Of a DNA stretch of 64,000 nt, positions 49,901 to 58,450 are shown one piece after another. Source of the stretch: a virus; IMG/VR virus record IMGVR_UViG_3300044808_000010, positions 1 to 64,000 of that record. One strand, given 5' to 3'. Positions within the stretch are counted from its first letter, which is position 1. The number at the start of each line of letters is the position of its first letter. Made by a program: the position numbers and the translations under genes. The notes beneath the pieces are model-generated. The model worked only from the letters and a program-made list of their open reading frames with translations. It was not told the origin of the DNA and searched no databases.

Positions 49901-52900
49901 AATCTTTTTAAGCGCGTCAACCTGCCGTTGCGTTTTCGCGATGACTGCCTTTACCGATCCAACGTATGAAGAGTCAACACGATACTCAGTGCCGCCGCCC
50001 ATCTCTTTAACGATACCAAGCATCGGCTTTTCACCTGTACGCTCAAATCCATTAACCAGTCGAGGGTCGAACTCCAGAACCACTCCGCGCCCGCCCTGTC
50101 CCAACGCAAGATCAAGGTTGTCGCTTACGTCAATGGAGTGCGAGCGTGCGTTCCATCTCTCAAGTCGGGGTATTAACTTGCGAGCATTATCCAGAGACGT
50201 TTCGTGGTAAACCGACTCCACGTCTTCGGGCAGAATCTCTTTAAGGTTCTTTTGCCATACGGCACGCGAGCGCGTGTCGGGAATGCCACTAATCTTCTGC
50301 CCCTGCTCCCATCGTGGATCGTCAGGGCCAATCGTTTTCTCTGCTCTCAGGAAAGCATCAGCGTGCCCCTGACGAGTATGAGGCTTCTCAATCTGGGGTG
50401 CAGGCGCACGACCGAGCGCGTCTCGTGTCGGCTCTGAAGTAGAGGGCACTACCTTCTCAGGCCGCGATGAAGCCGCTTCTTCGTTGGCGATTCTGCTCAC
50501 TTGGTCGATCAGTCTTTCGCCTATTTCATCCGCCGCGCCCATCCGATCTCCGTATCGGGTCTTATCCTCGATTCGTTGCGCCCTCAAGTCCTCAATCGTC
50601 GTCAACAACTTTGCTGCCCACGGCTCGTTAGAGTCTCTAAGCGTTGGCTCAATTTCATTCGCGATGTCGTCAGCGGTCGCAATACGATAGTTATCTGAGC
50701 CTTCATCATATTGCCGCATTACATCACGTAGATACGCGCGTTCGCCTCCATCCGCGCTCTCAAGAGGCGCGCCTTTCCCGCCTTCAAGTTCTCGTAAGAG
50801 TTTCAGTTTGTCAGGGCTGGGAGTTTCGCCTATCAGCGAGCCTTGGCGCGCGTAGTCATCTACCGTCATGCCCTTTTCGCGCAATCGAGCAAGCGTTTCC
50901 AAGGCCGCTGCCTTCTCCGGGTTCTTAGCCCGTTGGCGCGCCTGTTCTTCCTCAATCAATTTCGCGCGCTGATCTGGCTGCCTGGGCGGTGGAGCAGTTT
51001 CCTGCTCTAGCCCTTCGGAGACGAAGCCAAGTTGTTGCGCCGGGCTTTCAGAAGGACCTTGGCGAGATGGTTCCGGCGCGGATCGGGCTTGCTCTCCTTC
51101 GGCAATGATGTGGCTGACGTCTTGCTCGCTGACGCCGTACTCTTTGGCGACTTCGCGGAAGGCTGTAATGTCTGATTCATTGGCTTCTCCATTGATTACT
51201 TTGTCGTAAGTTTTGCCTGCTTCCGGATGCTCCATCAAGGAAATCAGGTTGTCATAACTCGCCATTTCGTCGGGGAACTCTTTGCGATATTCCGCGTCGA
51301 AATCAACGTCTTTTTCAGTTGACCATGACTTAAAAACGCCGCGATGATCGTTTTCCACGGCCTCAAGAAACTTGTTCGGGTCAACGTCAAAACTCAGCCC
51401 TCCGGTTCCTTCAGCTTTGCTGACCGTTACCCAGTCCCCGCGGTAGCCCTCTACGGCCATCTCCATTGCGAGTTGCTCGACTTTAGTGCCGGAGCGGTTG
51501 TTTACCAGCCCGGTCGTGCCAGTCTCGGTATTTGTCAGGCGCGAGAGGTTGCCTTTGTTGCCGGCGTCGCGATCCATCTTAATACCGCCCGCGGCACGAA
51601 CGGCCTGAGATAGCGACATCGTTTGCGTGTCTACGGCGCGAGAGCGCGGCTTGTACGGCTTGACGGTGGTGACGACAGGCTCGCCTGCGGCTGTCGCTTT
51701 TTTGATTTCCGCATGAGTTAGAGTTTTAGGCGCGGTGGTCGTCTCAACTTCTTTAGGTGGCGTCGCAACGGCTTTTTCCTGCCCCTTGAAGCGACCTTCC
51801 AGCATTTTGACGATATAAAATTTTCCGCCAGCGACCATTTCTTCCTTGCCAGTATACTCAGCCAAGTCGCCCTTGAAATAAGTCGTCGGCTTCTGAGTAG
51901 GCGCGCCTTCCGCCTCGACTTCTTTTTCGATTTGCGCGCGTTCTCCTGGCGTTGGCTCCAGCGAAGTCGTCTCGCCTTTTCCGGCCTTAACGGGCTTGCT
52001 CAAGCGCTCTTCGAATCTCTTCGTGAACTCGTCGTCCAACAGCCGATCAATTTCTGCGCGCGCTACCGCTTCGCCACTTGGTAGAGTTTCGGCTTGTGCT
52101 TCTTTGACGACTTGGGTTTCTTGGGCGCGTCGTTCAGCATCGCCGACATCACGTGGATGGGCAATTTCCCTTGGTTCGGGTATTCGCGCTCCCACCTCGC
52201 CGCGATCTCCGGGTGATTCGCCCACAGAAACCGCCTCTGCGCTTCGCTCTTGAACGGCATCGCTTCCCTCCGTTTTGAGTTTTTCAATCTCTGAAATTAT
52301 GCTGGCTTGCGTCTCCGGCGACATGCGCTCAAATCCGGCGCTGTCACGCAACTTTTCCAGTCCGGTAACTCGCTCCGTGTTCGGGCGCTGCGCAAACTCT
52401 TCCAGCGGACGAATTACCTGCGAATGCTCCGGCGACTCGACTTCGAGTTTCCCACTCTGGATATCCTTCAAGTCCCCAATCTTCGCCTCGCGTACCGCTT
52501 CGCCTTCACGGACTCTGACCGGGCCGCCCAGCGCCGCAAAGGCTCCCATCGGAAGCGCCTGTCCCAACGCAGTTCCCGGCTTTTGTCCAGACGCAATGCC
52601 CTGCGCGGTCGGAATTGCCGTCCAGACAAGAAACTGCCCAGCGCGACCGATCGACGCCGTGGCGCCCATGCCAAAGTGATACAGCAAACCGGTGGCTCCG
52701 CCTTTCACCAGACCGGTTACGCCTTCTTCCGGTTTCGACGATAGCGCGCCCCACAGTGGCAGATTCAGCGCGCCCAGCGCCTTGCCGCCGATTATCAGCT
52801 TCGGAAGTTCGACGACCATCCCGCCAGCGCCGCGAAGGACGCCTTGACCAATTTCATCCACTATCCCTTCCGGCGCGCGCGAAGATTCGGCGATGTTCCT

Positions 52901-54748
52901 GTCCGTCTCGTCGGCGACAGAGCGCAAATAGCTTGACGCTTTTCCTTGCGCCTTGGGATACGCCATCTGAATTAACTGGGCAATCGGATTGGCCGGATCG
53001 CGACCTTCCAATTCCATGTAACGCGCTGCCTGGCGCAGCGTCTCGGCCAACGCCGCCGCCGTACCTTCGCCAACGGGTTGCAAGGTGTCCCGAATTGCCA
53101 CTTTCCATGCAGGCATGCCCTCAATGGCCTTTTCACGCTCAAGCACGGAAGCATGGGGCGCGGCCGGAACACTGATATCAATCCCTCGCGCCTTTAGTCT
53201 CTTTTCCAGCGATGGATCGCCTGGCATCACAGTGCGATTCTTTTCTTCAGCGATGATGCGCTGTTGCTCCGCCGCGCGACGACTGGCCGACCTGTCCACC
53301 GGGATCATTGGATTGCCGCCAAAGCCCGGCTCCGCTGGCAAATTCGCTCTCTCAGCATAAACAGGCTTCTTCACCAGCATGTCGTCGCTGATGCCAGCGC
53401 GCTTGCGCATGATCGCCTGATAGTCCGGCGACTCGACGATCTGCTCTCCGCGCGCCTTCCGAACCTCATCGTCCGCCGCGGCGTGAACCGCCATCAGCGC
53501 AATCTGCCTTTGCTTGCTGGCCGGCAGGCTTCCTATCGCCGCTAACGTCTGCGGTCCAAAGTGCCAGGCAATGTGCGCGGCGAGTTTGTCGGGAGCGTTT
53601 TTCGCCAGCGTGGCGGTCTGTTTTTGTAGCGCGGCCTCAGCACTTCGTCTTTGCTCGGCAGCAACAAGTTGCTGTCTTTGCTGCTGGATTTTCTTTGGCA
53701 GTTTTTCGACTTCATCTGGTGAGTACGGTGCCCGCAGCATCGCGTCATGCAGGCTCTTTGGTAAAACTTTTCCTTTTGTGGCCGGGTCATTCAAAAACTC
53801 AAGCCCGATATCTGCAATCCCTTTTGTCAAATCTTCGGGCGAGGCGTCAGGATTTTGCGCAAGAAATGTCTGAATCTTGACAAAGGTTTGCGCGTTCGCT
53901 TCATCTGCCAGCGCCGCATCAACTTTGCCGCCTTTCGTGTTTCGGCGCACAAAGTCAATGTAGGCTTGCTGCGCTTCCGGGCCTGCGTTGCCGATTTGAC
54001 CGAGCGCGCCTGCCCATTCCTTATCGAAAGGCTTGATCGGCTCGTCACCTGTCTCGGCGGCCGTGAACTCGTCCGTGGCGCGTGCCGGCTTGGGCGGCGG
54101 CTGATAAGTTGGCGCGGTCGGCAACGCTACCGCAGGGATGCTCGGCGGCACGTCCGGGACAGGCACGGCGGGCGTTGGTGCCGAATCGTAGGGCTGAACG
54201 CCGTATGTCGGAGCGACCGTCCCACCTTGAGGGCTGATCGTATCGCTAGAAGGCGGAATCGTATCGCCGGGAGCCTCACTTTCCCCCATGGGGGACACGC
54301 CCAGTATTTCATCCAGCGAGTCTCGCGAGACATTAACCCTGTCAGCCGGAAGCGCCATGTGCCACGGCTCGTCACTGGGAATATGAAGCCCGCGCTCGCT
54401 CGCGAACTTATTCAACAAAGAATGGAGTTTCCCTTTGTTGGCTGGCGAGCTTGACCAGTCGATCGCTCGTGCCTGCTGATGTGGACTGACTTTCACGTAC
54501 CCGTCATTTCCTTTCGTTGGGTAGCCGTGAGTGTGAAGATAGTTCTGGCGCTCAGCCGTGCGATACCCGCTTTTGATGTAGGCGTCAGGCACGCCATTCT
54601 CGCGAGCATAGTCCATAAACGCTCTGGCGTGAGCGCCCATGATGGGATTCCTTTCTTCGATTTCGATGAGTTTGCGGTCGGTGCTGGCCGCAGGAGTAAA
54701 CTTCGGCGGACTTAGAAGTCGGTCAATTTCTTCGCGGGATTGAGACAT
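46961..54748 (-). CDS. giant multidomain virion/polyvalent protein
   Basis: This 2595-residue protein holds several domains. Residues 30-150 form an M15 peptidase with SPHQQARAID (H90, D97) and EPWH (E127, H130). A Pro-rich linker follows, with palindrome copy 15 at residue 152. A hydrophobic stretch at ~685-745 might cross a membrane. An ADP-ribosyltransferase-like region (YHETSLDNARKLIPRL) lies near 1511. A MutS domain I lies at ~1660-1725 (YRLGDFMEFFGDD, MAGVPLHAFERY), with copy 14 at 1742. The C-terminal ~800 residues resemble large polyvalent-protein domains of phages (from memory). It is probably packaged and ejected; the enzymes may act on the cell wall and on host targets. Confidence 0.7.
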   Translation of the reverse strand: MSQSREEIDRLLSPPKFTPAASTDRKLIEIEERNPIMGAHARAFMDYARENGVPDAYIKSGYRTAERQNYLHTHGYPTKGNDGYVKVSPHQQARAIDWSSSPANKGKLHSLLNKFASERGLHIPSDEPWHMALPADRVNVSRDSLDEILGVSPMGESEAPGDTIPPSSDTISPQGGTVAPTYGVQPYDSAPTPAVPVPDVPPSIPAVALPTAPTYQPPPKPARATDEFTAAETGDEPIKPFDKEWAGALGQIGNAGPEAQQAYIDFVRRNTKGGKVDAALADEANAQTFVKIQTFLAQNPDASPEDLTKGIADIGLEFLNDPATKGKVLPKSLHDAMLRAPYSPDEVEKLPKKIQQQRQQLVAAEQRRSAEAALQKQTATLAKNAPDKLAAHIAWHFGPQTLAAIGSLPASKQRQIALMAVHAAADDEVRKARGEQIVESPDYQAIMRKRAGISDDMLVKKPVYAERANLPAEPGFGGNPMIPVDRSASRRAAEQQRIIAEEKNRTVMPGDPSLEKRLKARGIDISVPAAPHASVLEREKAIEGMPAWKVAIRDTLQPVGEGTAAALAETLRQAARYMELEGRDPANPIAQLIQMAYPKAQGKASSYLRSVADETDRNIAESSRAPEGIVDEIGQGVLRGAGGMVVELPKLIIGGKALGALNLPLWGALSSKPEEGVTGLVKGGATGLLYHFGMGATASIGRAGQFLVWTAIPTAQGIASGQKPGTALGQALPMGAFAALGGPVRVREGEAVREAKIGDLKDIQSGKLEVESPEHSQVIRPLEEFAQRPNTERVTGLEKLRDSAGFERMSPETQASIISEIEKLKTEGSDAVQERSAEAVSVGESPGDRGEVGARIPEPREIAHPRDVGDAERRAQETQVVKEAQAETLPSGEAVARAEIDRLLDDEFTKRFEERLSKPVKAGKGETTSLEPTPGERAQIEKEVEAEGAPTQKPTTYFKGDLAEYTGKEEMVAGGKFYIVKMLEGRFKGQEKAVATPPKEVETTTAPKTLTHAEIKKATAAGEPVVTTVKPYKPRSRAVDTQTMSLSQAVRAAGGIKMDRDAGNKGNLSRLTNTETGTTGLVNNRSGTKVEQLAMEMAVEGYRGDWVTVSKAEGTGGLSFDVDPNKFLEAVENDHRGVFKSWSTEKDVDFDAEYRKEFPDEMASYDNLISLMEHPEAGKTYDKVINGEANESDITAFREVAKEYGVSEQDVSHIIAEGEQARSAPEPSRQGPSESPAQQLGFVSEGLEQETAPPPRQPDQRAKLIEEEQARQRAKNPEKAAALETLARLREKGMTVDDYARQGSLIGETPSPDKLKLLRELEGGKGAPLESADGGERAYLRDVMRQYDEGSDNYRIATADDIANEIEPTLRDSNEPWAAKLLTTIEDLRAQRIEDKTRYGDRMGAADEIGERLIDQVSRIANEEAASSRPEKVVPSTSEPTRDALGRAPAPQIEKPHTRQGHADAFLRAEKTIGPDDPRWEQGQKISGIPDTRSRAVWQKNLKEILPEDVESVYHETSLDNARKLIPRLERWNARSHSIDVSDNLDLALGQGGRGVVLEFDPRLVNGFERTGEKPMLGIVKEMGGGTEYRVDSSYVGSVKAVIAKTQRQVDALKKIQGLDKRFDFDAAEQTERGIRIPRFAAKAKTGATATPAVEEAPAAVAKKTIKGYRLGDFMEFFGDDAVVAAKLLEITKTQRHGEAMAGVPLHAFERYKQVLEKQGYTIEEGTANEAQAKFKGNAENSPMGERLSFGPGAAAKGDVPAASTIEQLSEAIAKLPKGKGMRNLTASALDAADKASQGKDWVVNSLARMKAIGEAVLTRPEVTEYKKDLGDFLYAAQRSDHETRQFAKQIKKQIPSKLRREAITNYIQAGGDLTVLAQRAAASKLRLRMGYEEAQRLTDEEKTVANNISSYYESRWQEAHAAGILNGVVENYVNQAWSRSNEVTKNLMADVQRGLLEPNFRFAKQRIFDSFFEGEQIGRKPLSKDIGTLLSIYNQSLDRAIFSRQFILSLHGSKASDGRPLVEISGSGAAVPEGEEPPEQYVIRPHTKQPSMPTAVARKAMQEEPLDLSDYRVVDHPALRGWKWLMNTKGENKTPIFMKGDMLVHPEAYGHLKNVLGRSWFSGKDTLPTIARGVKTAQTTIKGTMFSLSGFHQVQEGIHALGHKVNPLNRIKLNFDDPTQSLLIKRGLQVATFDGMEEFSEGLTGGNLTNKIPILGSRIFQPYQDYLFRDFIPELKMTMALHAYERNTKRYGKTLNPDQIAEMTAEQSNAAFGELNYKYMGRNPSYQDALRVFLLAPDFLEARARFVAQAIKPEILATPEGKQVKYHGREQLAALGLLAITQYTSARILNKLLDDDYHWEPENMFRIMYKKRWFGVRTVPADIVHLISDPRGFSYHRLSPVSVAGITALTGRDDRGQKVDAAEQIKSFVKSPMPISLKGHTDDAWWESFVNSMGLQEGKYHTATEEVIRDYYNEKFPNGFPKAADPERQQLKKEIVKRQRAGDDQDDEIERLIEEGKLAKDDLKELHKKGKFSALQSSFIPLPLETAVEAVEQAKPEQKEELIPMLKKKVRRGLKKLPAEKRDALKERIDKIIE
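49512..49525 (-). repeat. dispersed palindrome copy 14
   Basis: Sense TCCCCCATGGGGGA in the giant gene, encoding S-P-M-G-E at residue 1742, directly after the MutS-like domain. GAAAAT precedes; GAGAC follows. Confidence 0.95.
54282..54295 (-). repeat. dispersed palindrome copy 15
   Basis: Encodes S-P-M-G-E at residue 152 of the giant protein, at the boundary of the M15 peptidase and Pro-rich linker. In the sense direction it reads G before and AAAG after, opposite to the main orientation. Confidence 0.95.
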
Positions 54749-54757
54749 TGCATCGTC

Positions 54758-56314
54758 TTACTTCTTGCGGCGCTTCACGGCGGCCTCGACTTCGGCTTGG
54801 GTTGGATGCGAACCGTCAGCATTCACGGAATTGGCGTAATACGCACGAAACTCGGCGTCGGTCATCGCGCGGAGACTTCCTGCGGTGATGCCTGACTTGG
54901 CTGTCTTCCCTGTTGGCGGGGTCGGCACGCCTACATTCACGCCGCCTTGCGGCGCTTTATCGACTTCCGCGAAGAGCGCGGTGGCAGCGGATCGCTTCTC
55001 GCGCGCTTCCTTCCTAAGTTTTTCAATATCAGCCGGATCAAGTCGCGCGCTAAATGGCTTTCCCTCTTCGGCTTTAATTGAACCTTCAATGCCGTCAGCG
55101 ACACTTTGCAACGCGTAAGCCTCCGCGCGCTTACCCTCAATCCCGGCATCATACTTCGATTTTCCAAGATTCAAGGACGCCTGCTCAACCTGTAATCGTG
55201 CGGCGTTTATCTGAGCGTTGAAAGTCTGAATCTGTTTCGAGAAGTCGAATTTCTCGCGACTGAATTCGTAATTCCGTTTGCTGCTCAGAGTTTCCCCTGT
55301 GTCCAAGTCACGCTTCTCGCCAACGCCTGTAACAGCCTTCTCGCCTTCCGGCGTTTCCACGTAAGCCCAGTTACCCTTCGGATCACGTTGCAACGTGTAT
55401 TTCAAATGCCCGTCAGGGTCTTCGATTTCGACGCGAGGCTGCCCCTTACCGCGTGCGGCGTTGTAGGCGGTCGGATCAATATTCAGTCCTGCTTCCTTGG
55501 CCTGGTTCAGCAATCGAGCATGCGTGGCGTCCCCTGGATCGATGTAGCCCAGCCGATCCAACTGCGCCAGCAAAATGCGCTGTGTGCTCGTCAGCGATTT
55601 CGTCTTCGCCGCGGTCTGGCGCTCTGTCAGATTCTTATAACCAAGATCGGTCAGATTTGACCGCCGCGTGATATTCGAGGCGGTGTTCGCGTACTTTTCC
55701 GCCCGAACAACATCTTCTTCCCGCTGCTGCACGTCATACATCTTCTTGATTGCGCCGGGGAGTTTAGGGCGAATCGCGCCGGAGACGGCGCCGCCGCCAA
55801 ATGCTCCAAGTTGGCGCGCGACATCTGCCCACGTGCCCCCTGCCGGAGCCTGCCCCATAGCGTAAGCGCCCATCTTGAGCGCGGCTTTGAAGCGGTTCTC
55901 CTTTTCTACGGGCGCATCCCGGGTCGCCTTCAATTGATTCAGAGCGCGGGAAAGTTCGGCTAATGCTGGATCGTCATAACCGGCTGGCTGCGGCGCTGGC
56001 GCGGAAGATCCGGCGGGCGCGACAGGCGTGTCCCCCATGGGGGAAGAAATCGGCGGACGTGGAAAGGCGCGAGGGTTTGGGGAAGCATCGCCGCCAACTG
56101 GCATGACTGCATAAGTATTACCCACAGGCACGACCGCCGTGGCCGCCACGGGCTCTTTCGGGGAAGGTAAACTCATCGCCACGTCTTGCTGACGCCGCTT
56201 TGGATCGTCTTCCCGCCTGCGTTGGACTGCGTAAACGCTCATTGACGTGGAAACTAGCATGAGACTTGCTTGCTGGGCAATGATTACGTTACAGTGCGCG
56301 CGATCGCAAGCCAT
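54758..56314 (-). CDS. putative virion-internal protein
   Basis: This 518-residue protein starts at ATG 56314 with AAAGGAGG well placed. It has a disordered, Pro/Ala-rich N-terminal region with palindrome copy 16 (S-P-M-G-D from 91), a Gly-rich segment (~150-180), and a helical C-terminal half with an EKFDFSKQIQTFNAQINAARLQ stretch split by a turn. It precedes the giant gene and resembles internal virion proteins by arrangement. No family is recognised. Confidence 0.5.
   Translation of the reverse strand: MACDRAHCNVIIAQQASLMLVSTSMSVYAVQRRREDDPKRRQQDVAMSLPSPKEPVAATAVVPVGNTYAVMPVGGDASPNPRAFPRPPISSPMGDTPVAPAGSSAPAPQPAGYDDPALAELSRALNQLKATRDAPVEKENRFKAALKMGAYAMGQAPAGGTWADVARQLGAFGGGAVSGAIRPKLPGAIKKMYDVQQREEDVVRAEKYANTASNITRRSNLTDLGYKNLTERQTAAKTKSLTSTQRILLAQLDRLGYIDPGDATHARLLNQAKEAGLNIDPTAYNAARGKGQPRVEIEDPDGHLKYTLQRDPKGNWAYVETPEGEKAVTGVGEKRDLDTGETLSSKRNYEFSREKFDFSKQIQTFNAQINAARLQVEQASLNLGKSKYDAGIEGKRAEAYALQSVADGIEGSIKAEEGKPFSARLDPADIEKLRKEAREKRSAATALFAEVDKAPQGGVNVGVPTPPTGKTAKSGITAGSLRAMTDAEFRAYYANSVNADGSHPTQAEVEAAVKRRKK
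56031..56044 (-). repeat. dispersed palindrome copy 16
   Basis: Sense TCCCCCATGGGGGA encoding S-P-M-G-D in the disordered N-terminal region of the 518-residue protein. Confidence 0.95.
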
Positions 56315-56339
56315 GCGATCCTCCTTTGGTTGGTGGTTA

Positions 56340-56375
56340 GCGGGGACGGTCTGACACAGCCGCCCCCGCCTTTTT
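56340..56375 (+). terminator. terminator-shaped hairpin abutting a start codon
   Basis: GCGGGGACGG (56340-56349) pairs with CCGCCCCCGC (56360-56369) with one mismatch and a 10-base loop, followed by CTTTTT that ends at the ATG at 56376. It lies between two divergent genes. It may stop transcripts before the + gene or act as an attenuator. Confidence 0.55.
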
Positions 56376-56990
56376 ATGAATCAAATCTGGCTTCGACACC
56401 AAAACGGCAATGGCAAAAAATTCGGAAATAACTGCGAGGTCTCAGATGACTCATTCCTCGATCGCTCAAGTTGCGTCGGCGACAACGCCGAAATCTTCAA
56501 CTCCCGTGTCGTCGATGGCTCCGTCATCTCCGACAACGCCCGCGTTTCAGGTGCTCTCATATCCGGTTCTAATGTACGGGATAACGCTTGTGTCATGGGT
56601 TATCCCATCGCCGAAATCTCCGGCTGCGACCTCAGCGGCAACACCCGCGTCTGGCAATCGCCAAGACTCCAAAACGTAACCCTTCGAGATGTCAGCGTGT
56701 TTGGCGACGCGGAACTTTATGGGCCGTGGGAGTTGAATGCGGCTGTGCGGATTCACGCCGGCGCCTGGTCGCAACCGCCGCGCTGGCGGCTAATCCAAGG
56801 CGAGAACATTCATGTCGTGATTTCAGAGTGCGTGGAAGATAGATTTCACGTTGGATGCTTTTGTGAACCGTACAGCGAGTGGGCGCGGCCGGGGTATCGT
56901 GAGCGGCTCGGCGCACGGGCGGGCTGGACGCCAGAGCAGATAGAAATCGGATTCGAGTGGTTCACGCGATGGCGCGCTAACCCTTCATAA
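56376..56990 (+). CDS. hexapeptide-repeat (left-handed beta-helix) protein
   Basis: A 204-residue protein on the + strand. Residues 20-115 contain many hexapeptide-like coils (SSCVGDNAEIF, VISDNARVSG, NVRDNACVMG, DVSVFGDAELYG), the left-handed beta-helix seen in acyltransferase-like folds but here without clear catalytic residues. The C-terminus is a Trp-rich domain. It starts directly after a T-run, with no ribosome site, so the true start or its regulation is uncertain. It ends overlapping a small gene on the other strand. Confidence 0.6.
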   Translation: MNQIWLRHQNGNGKKFGNNCEVSDDSFLDRSSCVGDNAEIFNSRVVDGSVISDNARVSGALISGSNVRDNACVMGYPIAEISGCDLSGNTRVWQSPRLQNVTLRDVSVFGDAELYGPWELNAAVRIHAGAWSQPPRWRLIQGENIHVVISECVEDRFHVGCFCEPYSEWARPGYRERLGARAGWTPEQIEIGFEWFTRWRANPS

Positions 56991-57141
56991 GCGAGACGAC
57001 GATGGGGCCGCCTATCAGCAGAAACGCCAGCAACCCCGCAAAGAAAGCGATGCGCCCCAACTCTGCGACCTTCGCGTTGCTCGATAGCGCATACACCAAA
57101 GCGCCAATCAAACAAATCAGCAATGGAAGAAAAATAGTCAT
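56977..57141 (-). CDS. small two-helix membrane protein
   Basis: A 54-residue protein starting at ATG 57141 with two membrane helices (FLPLLICLIGALVYAL and IAFFAGLLAFLLIGGPIVV) joined by a short polar loop (SSNAKVAELGR). This shape is common among phage membrane mini-proteins. The 3' end overlaps the + strand gene by 14 bases. A promoter candidate lies 24 bases upstream. Confidence 0.7.
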   Translation of the reverse strand: MTIFLPLLICLIGALVYALSSNAKVAELGRIAFFAGLLAFLLIGGPIVVSLMKG

Positions 57142-57164
57142 TTTCACAGCCCTCCCGTGCGCCC

Positions 57165-57193
57165 ACTGTAATTCACTCTATCGGTGACGGCAA
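57165..57193 (-). promoter_or_regulatory. candidate late-strand promoter
   Basis: TTGCCG (57193-57188) and TACAGT (57170-57165) are 17 bases apart on the - strand, upstream of the small membrane gene. Confidence 0.35.
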
Positions 57194-57215
57194 AGGAAAT
57201 TCTTTTAACAATGTC

Positions 57216-57563
57216 CTAGTCGCCGGTCAGCCGTTTCAGATTTCCACGCTCTCGCGCTACTTCCACTTGCTGCTCCAATAGCCGAATGGTGACGTCTCGT
57301 TGCTCCAGCTTCCGCTCGACGAGAATCGTATACCGATTCATCTCTCGCAACATCTCGCCCGCTGTCATGTTCGTTTTGAGTTGCAGATCGTCCCGCTGCG
57401 CTTCTGCCAGCCCTGCCTCTGCGTCCGTTTTATGAATCTCGGATGGTAGTTTTTTCTTACTAATGTGAACGGTCAGGTAGGTTGCAATAGCAGAAAACGT
57501 TGCAGCGATGCCTGCGATGATAGCGGTGGGCCACGTCAACACTGATACTGGAGGTGATTCCAT
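57216..57563 (-). CDS. membrane-anchored coiled-coil protein (spanin-like layout)
   Basis: A 115-residue protein with one N-terminal membrane helix (AIIAGIAATFSAIATYLTV) and a charged coiled coil to the C-terminus, the inner-membrane spanin layout. It lies at the left end of the lysis and small-membrane-protein block. An outer lipoprotein candidate is at 59016. Assignment is by shape only. Confidence 0.5.
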   Translation of the reverse strand: MESPPVSVLTWPTAIIAGIAATFSAIATYLTVHISKKKLPSEIHKTDAEAGLAEAQRDDLQLKTNMTAGEMLREMNRYTILVERKLEQRDVTIRLLEQQVEVARERGNLKRLTGD

Positions 57564-57566
57564 TTA

Positions 57567-58040
57567 TCATGAGGCTGCGAGTGTTTTCATGCGACGGTGA
57601 ATCTGCTCCAAGTCACCGTATTTCAGATCCTCGTGGGGTCGGCACAGTCGCTCGGTAAAGGGGCACACTACCGGGAATTCGCTCTGTCCCTGTTGCCGGT
57701 ACATCTGTTCAGCGTCCGAATAGGGGAACTGGTTGCCGCCGAACACTACCTCTGCTTGGGGAAGGCTGACGTCCACCGGCCCCTTCTTGTAGAACGCCGC
57801 CGAACTACAGGCTCCGCAGATAGCTTTGGCCGTGGCTTCGTTGGTGCAAATGGATTGCAACACAAGGCGAGTGCCATCAGGTGCCACGACGGTCGGCAGT
57901 CCGTGTGCGTGGCACCAGCGAGCAAACCGCAGATAGACTTGCCAGAACAGGAATCTCTGCCACCAGTTTAGGTGCTTCGTGTCCCTGGTCAGGTCAAAGG
58001 CTGCGTAGTTATTTTTTACCGTCTCGGCCAGTGCTGCCAT
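57567..58040 (-). CDS. hypothetical Cys-containing protein
   Basis: A 157-residue protein beginning at ATG 58040, chosen over the longer frame to 58109, which is not supported by a ribosome site and overlaps the next gene. It has a helical, aromatic N-terminus (WWQRFLFWQVYLRFARWCHAH split over two turns) and a C-terminal domain with CGAC and a CPFTERLC pair, a possible zinc site. Family unknown. Confidence 0.5.
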   Translation of the reverse strand: MAALAETVKNNYAAFDLTRDTKHLNWWQRFLFWQVYLRFARWCHAHGLPTVVAPDGTRLVLQSICTNEATAKAICGACSSAAFYKKGPVDVSLPQAEVVFGGNQFPYSDAEQMYRQQGQSEFPVVCPFTERLCRPHEDLKYGDLEQIHRRMKTLAAS

Positions 58041-58188
58041 CCGTCTTGTCCTTTGAGGGCTTCTTGCCCTTGTCGTCGGGGGCGGGCTGGCTGCGTCCTG
58101 GTCCACCAACGGTAGAACCGCCGCCCGGATCGACAGGGGGATCGGGTGGCGGGTTTTGCTGGCAGAGGATGGTGCTGATGAATTTCAT
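58009..58188 (-). CDS. small Pro/Lys-rich protein
   Basis: A 59-residue hydrophilic protein from ATG 58188, overlapping the next gene by 32 bases. Pro/Gly/Asp-rich (PPPDPPVDPGGGS) then Lys-rich. It is probably disordered. No family is recognised. Confidence 0.45.
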   Translation of the reverse strand: MKFISTILCQQNPPPDPPVDPGGGSTVGGPGRSQPAPDDKGKKPSKDKTDGSTGRDGKK

Positions 58189-58364
58189 GACGTGTTCTCC
58201 TTCTTAGGGCTTTCCATGTTCTCTTGAAATACGTTTGCGGCCGTCTCGATCCGTTCACGAATCAGGTCTGCGACTTCTTGCGCCACCATGAGCGTAACGC
58301 CCAGCCTCTCCATGATCGTATCGCGGATAATATCTGCTTCGCCTCGGCGGCCATCTTCTTCCAT
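58185..58364 (-). CDS. small helical protein
   Basis: A 59-residue frame ending at 58185, from ATG 58364 (the start is not certain). It contains MERLGVTLMVAQEVADLIRERIETAANV, an amphipathic helix. It overlaps a second frame at 58262-58450, so at least one of the two is likely real. Confidence 0.4.
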   Translation of the reverse strand: MEEDGRRGEADIIRDTIMERLGVTLMVAQEVADLIRERIETAANVFQENMESPKKENTS

Positions 58365-58450
58365 TCGGTTCTTTCTGCCCCGCTGTCCAGATACTCGAAA
58401 TACGTGTTTAGGCAAAACACTCCTACGATAAAGAGGATGAAGATTAGCAT
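58262..58450 (-). CDS. small membrane-anchored protein
   Basis: A 62-residue frame with an N-terminal membrane helix (LIFILFIVGVFCLNTYF) then a basic, Trp-rich helix. It fills the space to its upstream neighbour exactly. It overlaps the small helical protein at 58185 by 103 bases in another frame. Confidence 0.4.
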   Translation of the reverse strand: MLIFILFIVGVFCLNTYFEYLDSGAERTEWKKMAAEAKQILSAIRSWRGWALRSWWRKKSQT

